Of a stretch of 8,665 nt of DNA, positions 1-5,785 are shown piece after piece (the stretch's first letter is position 1; the number at the start of each line of letters is the position of its first letter). The notes below the pieces were generated by a model. It had not been told where the DNA came from, made no database searches, and saw nothing but the letters and a program-made list of their open reading frames with translations. Position numbers and translations under genes: made by a program. Source of the DNA: JBBQKP01 sp038326995 (lineage in GTDB: Bacteria; Planctomycetota; Phycisphaerae; Tepidisphaerales; Tepidisphaeraceae). The stretch is taken from NCBI GenBank assembly GCA_038326995.1, contig JBBQKP010000144.1, positions 1-8,665 on the forward strand. Direction: 5' to 3'.

Positions 1-1
1 C

Positions 2-910
2 GGCGGACGCGGCGGCAACGCTCTGCCACGCGGAGCTGGTGGCGGTGGCGCAGTCGGCGGCGTTGCGGGCGGAGCTGGCGGCGGCGCGGGTGCCGTCGGT
101 GCAGGCGGCGCGGGCGCGGGTGCCATGCGGTTCTACGTTCCTATCGTGCCGCTGCTTGCGATCCTCGCGTGCGGAGCGCTGGCACGCATGACACGAGAAT
201 TGCCGCGATTCGTCGCCCTCGCGACCGTCGTCGCGCTCTTGTTCATTCAGGCGTCCGCCTACGGCCCGCAACTCGCGGGAGAGCTTCGACAACTCGTCTC
301 GCAAACAACTCCCCTCGCGGCGGCGACACGCGAACTCGAGACAGTCGCCAGCCCGGGCGATGTCGTCATCGCCAACCCGCGCGTGCTTCAGCAGCTCGAT
401 TTCGTCCGCGATTGGAAACTCGCCGACCCGACCAATATTCGCGGCAACACACGTGCCGGCGGCGGCGGTGCAGGCGGCGGCGGTGCAGGTGGCGGCCGAA
501 ACTTGACCGTCGCGGCAGAAGACAACGCCGACGCGCCCTCGCCCCAGCAGCGCGCCAAGGCCGAGTGGCTCGCGTCGAAGTTCACCGGTTCGACCAAGGC
601 CCGCACCGATAAATTCGCGGCCGACCTCACGAAATGGGCGGATGGAAAAACGATCTGGCTGCTCGCAAGTCAGAGCGAATACGAAGCGCTTGCCAAAAGC
701 GCGGGCGCGACGAAGTGGACGATCGAGCGGCAGTTCGCGCTTCCGCGAGTCGGGCCGGCCCAGAACAGTTCTGCACAAAGCGGATCTCCTCAAGCTGGTG
801 GTGGCGGAGGCGCTGGCGTTGGTGGCGGCGGAGGAGGAAGGCCGACGGGTCGCGGGCTGAATCCCGATGAGGATGTTGTCATCGCGAAGCTGACATTCAC
901 GCCGCAATGA
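2..910 (+). CDS. Polytopic membrane protein, C-terminal part; possibly glycosyltransferase-39-like (5' partial)
   Basis: The frame is open from the left window edge to TGA at 908-910 (302 codons), so the gene starts upstream. The internal ATG at 125 is probably not the start, because the preceding 41 codons are in frame and strongly Gly/Ala-rich. Two hydrophobic segments follow, one at about 125-190 (RFYVPIVPLLAILACGALA) and one at about 208-270. The rest is a soluble C-terminal domain of about 190 residues. The R-[FY]-x-x-P-x-x-P-L-L-A pattern before a helix resembles the last membrane segments of ArnT/PMT-type (GT39) glycosyltransferases, which transfer sugars from polyprenyl phosphate at the membrane. 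This is inferred from style and no catalytic motif is in the window. Gly-rich stretches occur before the first helix, at about 460-500 and at about 796-840. It converges on murI with a 14-nt overlap. I am sure it is a gene and unsure of its function. Confidence 0.62.
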   Translation, partial: GGRGGNALPRGAGGGGAVGGVAGGAGGGAGAVGAGGAGAGAMRFYVPIVPLLAILACGALARMTRELPRFVALATVVALLFIQASAYGPQLAGELRQLVSQTTPLAAATRELETVASPGDVVIANPRVLQQLDFVRDWKLADPTNIRGNTRAGGGGAGGGGAGGGRNLTVAAEDNADAPSPQQRAKAEWLASKFTGSTKARTDKFAADLTKWADGKTIWLLASQSEYEALAKSAGATKWTIERQFALPRVGPAQNSSAQSGSPQAGGGGGAGVGGGGGGRPTGRGLNPDEDVVIAKLTFTPQ

Positions 911-1916
911 TCGAATCCATGTTTTCGGTGTCATTGATTTCATTGATCTCATTGATGTCACGTATGTCATTGAATTCATTGACGAGTGATTCGCGAGCAG
1001 GAGGCGATTCCAGTTCGTCGATCGACACGGGCGTCGCTTCCAGCGTCAGGCCCGTCATTCGCCGGGCGACGCGCGAGAATTGAATCGGGTCGCCTGTCGT
1101 GAAAAACTGGCATCTGCCCGCCGCGGCGTTTGTCGTCCCAGACCTTGAACTTGTCGCCGAACTTGTCGCCGAATTTTTCGCTGTCCCTTGCCTGAGCATC
1201 TGCGTCGAGGTCAGCCGCCTGAGCAAATCGTCTGCGGTCGCGTGTGCGGAATCGACGATCAGAACGCCCGGGAACAGTCGCTCGATCGTCGGCCTGAGCA
1301 CGTGATAATGCGTGCAGCCCAGCAAGATCGCGTGCGGACGTTTCATCAGCAGCGGCTCGATGTACTGCTTCAAGGCGAGTTCCACGAGCGGGTCGTCGAG
1401 GTCGCGACCTTCTTCCACGATCGCCGCCAGAAGCGGGGCGGCGGCGGCGTGCATCCGCGTCTTCATGCTCCGCGCGGCGATCGCGTGCTCGAACACGCGC
1501 GACCTCACCGTCGCTTCCGTCGCGAGCAGGCCGATCGTGGGCGAGTAGGCAGACGACACCGCCGCGACCGCCGCCCGAGCGCCCGGCTCGATCACGCCCG
1601 TGATGCCCAGATGCGAGAACGCCCGGCGAAGTTCCGACGTCGCCACCGCCGCCGCCGTGTTGCACGCCAGCACGAGATGCTTGGGCTCGAACAAATCCAG
1701 AAACGACGCGATCTGCATCACGAACCTTCGGATTGTTTCAGGCGAACGCCCGCCCCACGGAGCCCGGCCCGAATCCGCGAAATACAAAACGTCCTCGCTG
1801 GGCAACCGCGCCCGAATTGACGCCAGCACCGACAGACCGCCCACGCCACTATCCAAAACGGCGATCGGTGCAGATGAATCGTGCGATGCCATGGGGGTTT
1901 TTGATTTATCGACCAT
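897..1916 (-). CDS. murI: Glutamate racemase
   Basis: MurI interconverts L- and D-glutamate in the cytoplasm to supply D-Glu for peptidoglycan. Numbering from ATG at 1916, the family signatures are all present: VLDSGVGGLSVL with catalytic-region Asp22, the APWGGRS version of the PYGxRS loop, ACNTAAA with catalytic Cys85, and LLGCTHYH with catalytic Cys201 and its His. A late FFTTGDPIQFSRVARRMTG block matches the usual MurI C-terminus. The ATG at 1916 is chosen because AAGG (minus strand, 1926-1923) lies 6 nt upstream. A GTG directly before it (1919) is also possible, while ATG at 1892 lacks a Shine-Dalgarno. The protein is 339 aa, longer than the usual 250-290. The excess is a Ser/Thr/Ala-rich insert near residues 240-265 and an Asn/Asp/Glu/Ile-rich tail, both encoded by short tandem repeats. 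Function is very likely correct. Confidence 0.95.
   Translation of the reverse strand: MVDKSKTPMASHDSSAPIAVLDSGVGGLSVLASIRARLPSEDVLYFADSGRAPWGGRSPETIRRFVMQIASFLDLFEPKHLVLACNTAAAVATSELRRAFSHLGITGVIEPGARAAVAAVSSAYSPTIGLLATEATVRSRVFEHAIAARSMKTRMHAAAAPLLAAIVEEGRDLDDPLVELALKQYIEPLLMKRPHAILLGCTHYHVLRPTIERLFPGVLIVDSAHATADDLLRRLTSTQMLRQGTAKNSATSSATSSRSGTTNAAAGRCQFFTTGDPIQFSRVARRMTGLTLEATPVSIDELESPPARESLVNEFNDIRDINEINEINDTENMDSIIAA
931..984. repeat. 9-bp tandem repeat, six copies, inside the murI 3' end
   Basis: Six consecutive 9-mers on the + strand are tcattgatt, tcattgatc, tcattgatg, tcacgtatg, tcattgaat and tcattgacg. The period is a multiple of three and in frame with murI on the other strand. 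The array therefore adds a tripeptide repeat (N-[ED]-[IF] and variants) just before the MurI C-terminus. This part lies outside the conserved racemase fold, so copy number could vary without loss of enzyme function. Confidence 0.9.
1148..1183. repeat. 12-bp tandem repeat inside murI
   Basis: The unit aacttgtcgccg occurs perfectly at 1148-1159 and 1160-1171, followed by a degenerate copy (9 of 12 matching) at 1172-1183. Read in the murI frame it encodes a repeated Ser-Ala-Thr-Ser tetrapeptide. This forms a hydrophilic insertion between the GCTHYH half of the enzyme and its final FFTTGDPIQF block, probably a surface loop. Confidence 0.85.
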
Positions 1917-2214
1917 CACCTGCCTTATCCTTCTACTTTTGCGTCACCCGCCAGTCATCTGTTCCTCTTTTATCCGCGATCTGAACTTGCCGACCGCCCG
2001 GCACCACCATTCGCGCGAAAGTGCGCCGATTCGCCTCATTTCGCCTCGATTTACCGCCATTTCGCACCCGTTTTCCACCTATTTTCGGGCGCTCTTTTTT
2101 TCCATCCTTCGGCCCATCTTCTGATCATCACTCACCTTACGCCGCCACGCCCGCTCGCAGCCGACGCGAAATGCGCACATCTGAGTTCGCATGACTGTCC
2201 GCCGCGCGTTGCAG

Positions 2215-2426
2215 ACCCATGCCGCCGCACCTGTCCCATTCGCGCATTGGCGCTTCGAGACGGGCGCGCAGACTTGAAGCGCTTCCTCTTCTGAGTTTCG
2301 CCGCGGACTTGTCGGCGGACGCAAGCGATGACGCAAGCGCGATGTCGGACCCCACATAGCGTTACGACCTCGCGAGCTCGCGCATGCTAGCGCCCGCGGC
2401 GAAACGAGGAACATCCATCAACCACG
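2215..2426. repeat. Dispersed intergenic repeat, copy A
   Basis: This segment shares several blocks, in the same order and orientation, with 6691-6824. They are a catgccgccg-like start, tgtcccattcgc (2232-2243), cctctt plus gtttcgccgc (2295-2304), and a 41-bp block at 2386-2426 that matches 6784-6824 at 40 of 41 positions. Relative to copy B it carries about 80 extra bases (2305-2385) between the two inverted arms gtttcgccgc (2295-2304) and gcggcgaaac (2396-2405). Inside the extra segment are a near-tandem gacgcaagcg repeat (about 2318-2340) and the palindrome at 2371-2382. No coding function is seen. Confidence 0.85.
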
Positions 2427-2428
2427 AA

Positions 2429-2450
2429 GGTCCGCAGCGTACTGCGGACC
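2429..2450. repeat. Short perfect hairpin adjoining repeat copy A
   Basis: ggtccgcag (2429-2437) and ctgcggacc (2442-2450) form a perfect 9-bp stem with a 4-nt loop (cgta). It begins three bases after the 41-bp repeat block ends. There is no immediate T run, so it is more REP-like than a classical intrinsic terminator, although it could act on RNA from either side. Confidence 0.75.
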
Positions 2451-2599
2451 CTACACGCTGATCGCCTTTTAGAGTCCATTTTCTCACAAGCAATTGAAGC
2501 TCTCGTCGCTCATCTCGATGGGTCACCTTAAACGTCGGCTAACAGGAGAGTCCCAATCGACCAGCGCAGAAGCACTACCATGCATTTGACTTTTTTTTC

Positions 2600-2625
2600 T
2601 TGACTTTTTCCTGGCTGCTGATAAT
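2600..2625 (+). promoter_or_regulatory. Possible promoter of the five-gene cluster
   Basis: TTGACT at 2600-2605 and GATAAT at 2620-2625 resemble sigma-70-type -35 and -10 boxes, but the spacer is only 14 nt. TAATCT at 2622-2627 would give 16 nt with a poorer -10. A second TTGACT sits at 2586-2591. The site lies in a T-rich tract just before the first gene of the cluster. Planctomycete promoters are poorly defined, so this is a suggestion only. Confidence 0.3.
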
Positions 2626-2640
2626 CTCCGTCAATGGAGT

Positions 2641-3516
2641 TTGTTGACAAAGTCGCGTCCATGCAAAGTTCCGTCAGCGGAACCCGTCAGCGACACTCGA
2701 CACTCGACATATCAAAATGTGTGGCAGATAGCTGTATCGGGCTTGACGGTCGCGGTGTTTGCCGCGTCGTTGTGCCTTAAAATGATCGGCGTTTCGTCAA
2801 CAAACCTCGGTGGGCCTTCAGAATTGCTGCTCTTTGCGGCGAGCATTTTTATCTCGACTTTCGTCGTCGTTGGCATTCTGACTGGAGTGGTAGGTCGTCG
2901 ATGCATGTTGATCGTGCTCGGCGCATTGGCGGGTTTTAATTTGTTCCAATTTTCGTCAGGTATTTCTACTTGCCAATGTTTTGGTGGTTTCATCTCGTCT
3001 GTAAAATTCTCACTTGCCGTGAATCTAATCCTCATCGTCTCTTGGCTGACAGTCCGAATTCCATCGCTTAACTGGAAGTCGATCACCTCGCTGATAGCGG
3101 TCGGCTGTCTGGCTGGTTCCCTAACGTCCCTTGGCTTTCAATCTATTCCCCATGTCCAGACGCCCCTCGCGACGGCGGACGCTTTGATAGGTCAGGCATT
3201 ACAAATCGAGGGCGATGATTTTGGAAGCATTCGTCACGCATCACCCTCTCGCGTCATTCTGTATCGCGCGAACTGCAATGGTTGTGTCCAATTCGCCGCC
3301 CAGTTAGAAGCAAGGGGTCGAGTTGAGCTGCCAACACTCGTCTATGTGATTTCAATCGATATGATGCCTAACGATCGCATCGCGAAGCTGTCTGATGTTG
3401 GGGTCGGCGTCCGTCACGCTAGTGCGAAAATTAGAAACAAATATGCCGCGTTGTTCAGCCCGCTGGTCCTTCATGTTGACGACGGCGTCGTCAAAGCGAG
3501 TTCAATTCCGTGGTAG
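2641..3516 (+). CDS. MauE-like redox membrane protein fused to a thioredoxin-like domain
   Basis: Counting from TTG at 2641, there are four hydrophobic segments at about residues 28-50, 60-84, 88-106 and 121-138, and a fifth around 147-168. A CQCFG motif (Cys111, Cys113) lies between the third and fourth. A CxCFG-type motif in a four-helix bundle is typical of MauE/DoxX-like proteins linked to periplasmic disulfide chemistry. A C-terminal domain (about 200-291) follows, with VILYRANCNGC (Cys212, Cys215), resembling a thioredoxin CxxC site after its beta strand, and SPLVLHVDDGVV with Pro274 in the cis-Pro position. I infer electron or disulfide exchange between membrane pair and exported Trx domain, analogous in layout to VKOR-Trx fusions. 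The start is uncertain: TTG 2641, TTG 2644 (GGAG four bases upstream) or GTG 2719 just before the first helix. It overlaps the next gene by 7 nt. Confidence 0.75.
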   Translation: MLTKSRPCKVPSAEPVSDTRHSTYQNVWQIAVSGLTVAVFAASLCLKMIGVSSTNLGGPSELLLFAASIFISTFVVVGILTGVVGRRCMLIVLGALAGFNLFQFSSGISTCQCFGGFISSVKFSLAVNLILIVSWLTVRIPSLNWKSITSLIAVGCLAGSLTSLGFQSIPHVQTPLATADALIGQALQIEGDDFGSIRHASPSRVILYRANCNGCVQFAAQLEARGRVELPTLVYVISIDMMPNDRIAKLSDVGVGVRHASAKIRNKYAALFSPLVLHVDDGVVKASSIPW

Positions 3517-3932
3517 CTTATCCAAAGGGATTTCCTTATGCGAAATATTACAAAATACTGGTTGTGGTTTCCGTGAGCCTTAGCGTTACTGGGGTTGGCG
3601 TGGCCCTTGGCGCGGGAGGCTTGGTGGACTCCTGTGTACCATTTGTCGTCCTTCCCCTTCCACAACCGCCAGAAGGTACAAGATGTACCAGCGAAGGCGC
3701 ATTACAGCAAATTCAATCAAAGATTGACGGATCATGTCGAAACACAGCGGTTAAGGTTGCAGCATGCACAACAAGTTCTAATCAAAAGCTGGTAGGTAGA
3801 TTTGGGTGGAAACTCACCGGGTCCAAAGGATGCACCTGGCAACTCATGGATCGCCTCGAGGTAGTAAATGGTGTTACCATGAGAGTACCCGATTATGTCC
3901 AAGTTCCTGCGACTGATTGCTTTAACTCGTAG
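3510..3932 (+). CDS. Small exported six-cysteine protein, unknown function
   Basis: The frame opens with GTG at 3510, overlapping the upstream stop, and ends at TAG 3930-3932 (140 aa). Residues about 15-37 form a hydrophobic, Val/Gly/Ala-rich segment like a signal peptide or membrane anchor. Beyond it lie six cysteines (42, 59, 76, 86, 108, 137), an even number that would suit three disulfides in an exported domain of about 100 residues. No family is recognised. Lying directly after the MauE-Trx gene, it is a plausible client of that protein (inference). The start is odd: the only good Shine-Dalgarno plus ATG (AAGGGA, ATG 3538) is in a different frame that stops after 12 codons. Either translation is coupled through GTG 3510, or there is a small frameshift near 3555-3575. 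Confidence 0.6.
   Translation: MVAYPKGFPYAKYYKILVVVSVSLSVTGVGVALGAGGLVDSCVPFVVLPLPQPPEGTRCTSEGALQQIQSKIDGSCRNTAVKVAACTTSSNQKLVGRFGWKLTGSKGCTWQLMDRLEVVNGVTMRVPDYVQVPATDCFNS
3525..3540 (+). promoter_or_regulatory. Ribosome binding site plus ATG, out of frame with the gene it precedes
   Basis: AAGGGA at 3525-3530 stands 7 nt before ATG 3538-3540, the best translation start signal in this stretch. The ATG reads MRNITKYWLWFP and then TGA at 3574-3576. The long frame encoding the six-cysteine protein is shifted relative to it. Joining the first ten or so codons to the long frame would give a conventional signal peptide. Confidence 0.55.
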
Positions 3933-3950
3933 CCGGTTAGCTTCTCGGTT

Positions 3951-3980
3951 CTGCATGAACTGAAGATCGCGAGAATGCAG
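3951..3980 (+). other. Weak inverted repeat in the gap before the anchored protein
   Basis: ctgcat (3951-3956) and atgcag (3975-3980) can pair across an 18-nt loop, followed by the pyrimidine-rich ctttgctttactctg. It might be an attenuating hairpin in the largest gap (115 bp) of the cluster. The stem is short and the call is weak. Confidence 0.2.
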
Positions 3981-4047
3981 CTTTGCTTTACTCTGTTGGT
4001 TCAAACTCTGCGATGTGCGAAGTTTTATCGTATTGGAATCATTTTAT

Positions 4048-5112
4048 ATGCACTACCAGCTGATAATTCTTCTATTTGCCTTAGTCTGCCAATCGTTTCT
4101 GGCTGCAGGTGCCAGTCGGCCCGACCAAGTTGGCTTCCTTGTTGAACGACACTCGGTACTTCATCAAGAAGGTGCTCTGCTGAACGCTAAGCACTACAAG
4201 ACCGTAGCAAATGTAAGCATGAATGATGTCAGAGCGATGTCGTCCAATTCGTACTGGGAATTTGTGACGAAAGCGACCGCAGGCGTGGGACGGCCGTCGA
4301 TGTCGATCATGGCAGTAAAAGCACCCGAGGCGGGGTACTTCGAAACATCGGGAAGCCTCGCAGAACTGCCCCATTATGGATCCAGTACGCTATATACTTC
4401 AGCAGAAGATATTTATATATTTTCGAGTTCAGTTATTGACCTTTCTCCAAAGGGAAATACTGCTCGAGAAAATCTGTTTCTCAGTGCGGCCAAACTTCCA
4501 TATGGCCATACGGGTGTAATGGAATTTCACCTCGGTGCGATGGACCGGGATTTTTTCGACGGAGACGTCACTTCGCTCGGCACGGATGCCGGCGCAGAGA
4601 TCCGGATTTCCCGATCTCATGAGGTGACTTCAGTCGACGTGGACAGGCTTAACCGCCCGGTTCGAATGGTCACAACTAAAGCGGATCAATCACCGGTTGT
4701 CGTGACGCAATGGAGCTATGATGGCGAAAGTAAATGGCCCGTGATGTGTGCCGTCATCTCTAGCCGAGGTCTTGGCCAGGTCGATATTGAAAAAATCGAA
4801 CTAGGGGAGGTAACGACGTTCGAGGGAAGTGTTGCTAAAAAGATTCCAGTTGGTCAAATCGTAGCTCTGACAGATTTTCGAAAAAGTGTAGAGACGCCGA
4901 TTCTTTTGAAGTCACCAGGAAGTTCACCTCTGACCGTCGCGGACGTATTGGGCGCCGCCGACGCAGCTCTTGCGGCCGAGAAGACGAAGGTGGTTGTCGC
5001 GCCCAGTGGTGCGGGTTCGGTATTGCCGTGGCTAATGGTGGTGTTCGGCGTCGTCGCGGCGGGCATGGTCGTGCTGTTCCTGCGAAGTCGAAAAAAGTCT
5101 CAATCGAGGTGA
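4048..5112 (+). CDS. Signal-peptide protein with large exported domain and C-terminal membrane anchor, unknown function
   Basis: The ATG at 4048 is preferred over GTG at 4015 because it places a standard signal peptide at the very N-terminus (MHYQLIILLFALVCQSFLAA, then GAS). TGGAA sits about ten bases upstream. The mature part of roughly 300 residues is beta-strand-like and polar. An Ala-rich linker follows, then a hydrophobic helix VLPWLMVVFGVVAAGMVVLF and the basic tail RSRKKSQSR. This gives a type I topology: bulk outside the cytoplasm, tail inside. The reading of 354 aa matches no family I know. The stop TGA (5110-5112) lies inside the Shine-Dalgarno of the next gene, so the two are probably translated together. 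Base composition is low in places (about 32% GC at 4381-4440, counted by hand). Confidence 0.8.
   Translation: MHYQLIILLFALVCQSFLAAGASRPDQVGFLVERHSVLHQEGALLNAKHYKTVANVSMNDVRAMSSNSYWEFVTKATAGVGRPSMSIMAVKAPEAGYFETSGSLAELPHYGSSTLYTSAEDIYIFSSSVIDLSPKGNTARENLFLSAAKLPYGHTGVMEFHLGAMDRDFFDGDVTSLGTDAGAEIRISRSHEVTSVDVDRLNRPVRMVTTKADQSPVVVTQWSYDGESKWPVMCAVISSRGLGQVDIEKIELGEVTTFEGSVAKKIPVGQIVALTDFRKSVETPILLKSPGSSPLTVADVLGAADAALAAEKTKVVVAPSGAGSVLPWLMVVFGVVAAGMVVLFLRSRKKSQSR
5106..5112 (+). promoter_or_regulatory. Shine-Dalgarno overlapping the upstream stop codon
   Basis: GAGGTGA contains the TGA stop of the anchored protein gene and lies 6 nt before ATG 5119. It fixes the start of the lipoprotein gene and indicates translational coupling. 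Confidence 0.8.
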
Positions 5113-5118
5113 TCAACA

Positions 5119-5751
5119 ATGCGATCGCTATGGATTTTCCTTGTCTTCGCGAGCCTCCTGCTCACGGCGGGCTGTCGTGATCGATCGAATACTGAGCAGG
5201 CCATCCAGAACCAGATCGTCGCTCAGTCGTACAGAATTCCTGACGGCGGGGGCTACTTTCTTTGGGGAACGGGCGTTACTTCGCCCTTGAAGGTCAACGG
5301 CCATGTTGTCTTGCCGATATCGCCGCAGGGATCGCATTGTTCGGGCTTTACCTTAAAAGTATGTCTTGAGGTTGCGAATGATTTAGGGCTGACGCAGGGC
5401 TGGGACGATGACAAACTTCGCTCGTTTCAGAAGCAGTGGTTTGGGGTCGAGCCGGCATCGCGAAGAAAACAGATGGCCTACGCACTTGAAACCGCAGGCC
5501 TCGGGCGTGAAGTTCCGCTTGCCGAAGTGATGCCGGGCGATTTTATTCAGTTCAACGTGGGCAAAGGGGGTCACATCGCTGTGGTGATCAAGCGGATTGA
5601 AATCGACGGTCGCATGGTCGGGATCGTTTACCGTAGTTCTCAACCGTCCACTAAAGGCGTGGGCGATCAGCAGTTCTATTTCGAGGACACGATCTTCACG
5701 GGGCCCGTTCGACGAGACCTCTGTACCGTCGCAAGGCTCGGCAGGACGTAA
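5119..5751 (+). CDS. Lipoprotein with NlpC/P60-like (papain-fold) domain
   Basis: The N-terminus has a lipoprotein signal: MRS, a hydrophobic run, then lipobox LTAGC with Cys19 as the likely lipidated residue. The remaining 190 residues contain GSHCSGF (Cys74) and, later, MPGDFIQFNVGKGGHIAVVI (His152). A Cys at the start of a helix and a PGD-[LF]-x-x-F ... GHIAVV block are the hallmarks of NlpC/P60 and CHAP-like peptidases/amidases, which cut peptidoglycan stem peptides or related amide bonds. A third polar residue is not assigned. Cys82 and a late Cys could form a disulfide. The length (210 aa) fits a single-domain enzyme. It sits 6 nt after the anchored protein gene and 34 nt before the pseudopilin gene. 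Cell-wall hydrolysis is inferred from the fold, and the true substrate is unknown. Confidence 0.7.
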   Translation: MRSLWIFLVFASLLLTAGCRDRSNTEQAIQNQIVAQSYRIPDGGGYFLWGTGVTSPLKVNGHVVLPISPQGSHCSGFTLKVCLEVANDLGLTQGWDDDKLRSFQKQWFGVEPASRRKQMAYALETAGLGREVPLAEVMPGDFIQFNVGKGGHIAVVIKRIEIDGRMVGIVYRSSQPSTKGVGDQQFYFEDTIFTGPVRRDLCTVARLGRT

Positions 5752-5785
5752 GCCAAGCGGCGTCAATTTCGCCAAGGAATTCAAT

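Larger units (their letters stand above)
1920..2640. other. Gene-free spacer between murI and the five-gene cluster
   Basis: About 720 bp with no convincing gene. The open frames here (for example a minus-strand one at 2079-2414) have Arg/Ser/Ala-rich compositions with no family resemblance. The spacer holds the murI leader (GAAGGATAAGG on the minus strand, about 1933-1923), a run of related 10-mers (gattcgcctc 2028-2037, atttcgcctc 2038-2047) and the long dispersed repeat copy A (2215-2426). It also holds a perfect palindrome cgcgagctcgcg at 2371-2382, a 9-bp-stem hairpin at 2429-2450, and a T-rich tract from 2585 with a possible promoter. The region is where the divergent promoters of murI and the cluster must lie. 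Confidence 0.7.

Noticed and set aside
931..984. Short regular repeats as a CRISPR array
   Set aside because: The units are 9 bp with no spacers and lie in frame within murI; no cas genes are present.
2079..2414. Minus-strand open frame of 111 codons in the murI-cluster spacer
   Set aside because: It covers the dispersed repeat, has an Arg/Ser/Ala-rich make-up with no family likeness, and has no good ribosome binding site.
1920..2640. A tRNA, rRNA or known small RNA in the long spacer
   Set aside because: No cloverleaf arms, T-loop sequence or other RNA-gene signature was found by eye; only simple hairpins occur.
2634..2780. ATG at 2634 as a small gene or as the start of the MauE-Trx gene
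   Set aside because: It is in a different frame from the MauE-Trx protein and stops after 48 codons with no recognisable content.
4381..4440. AT-rich stretch (tatatactt, tatttatata) as an internal promoter
   Set aside because: It lies in the middle of a coding region whose frame is uninterrupted, and there is no paired -35 or downstream start.
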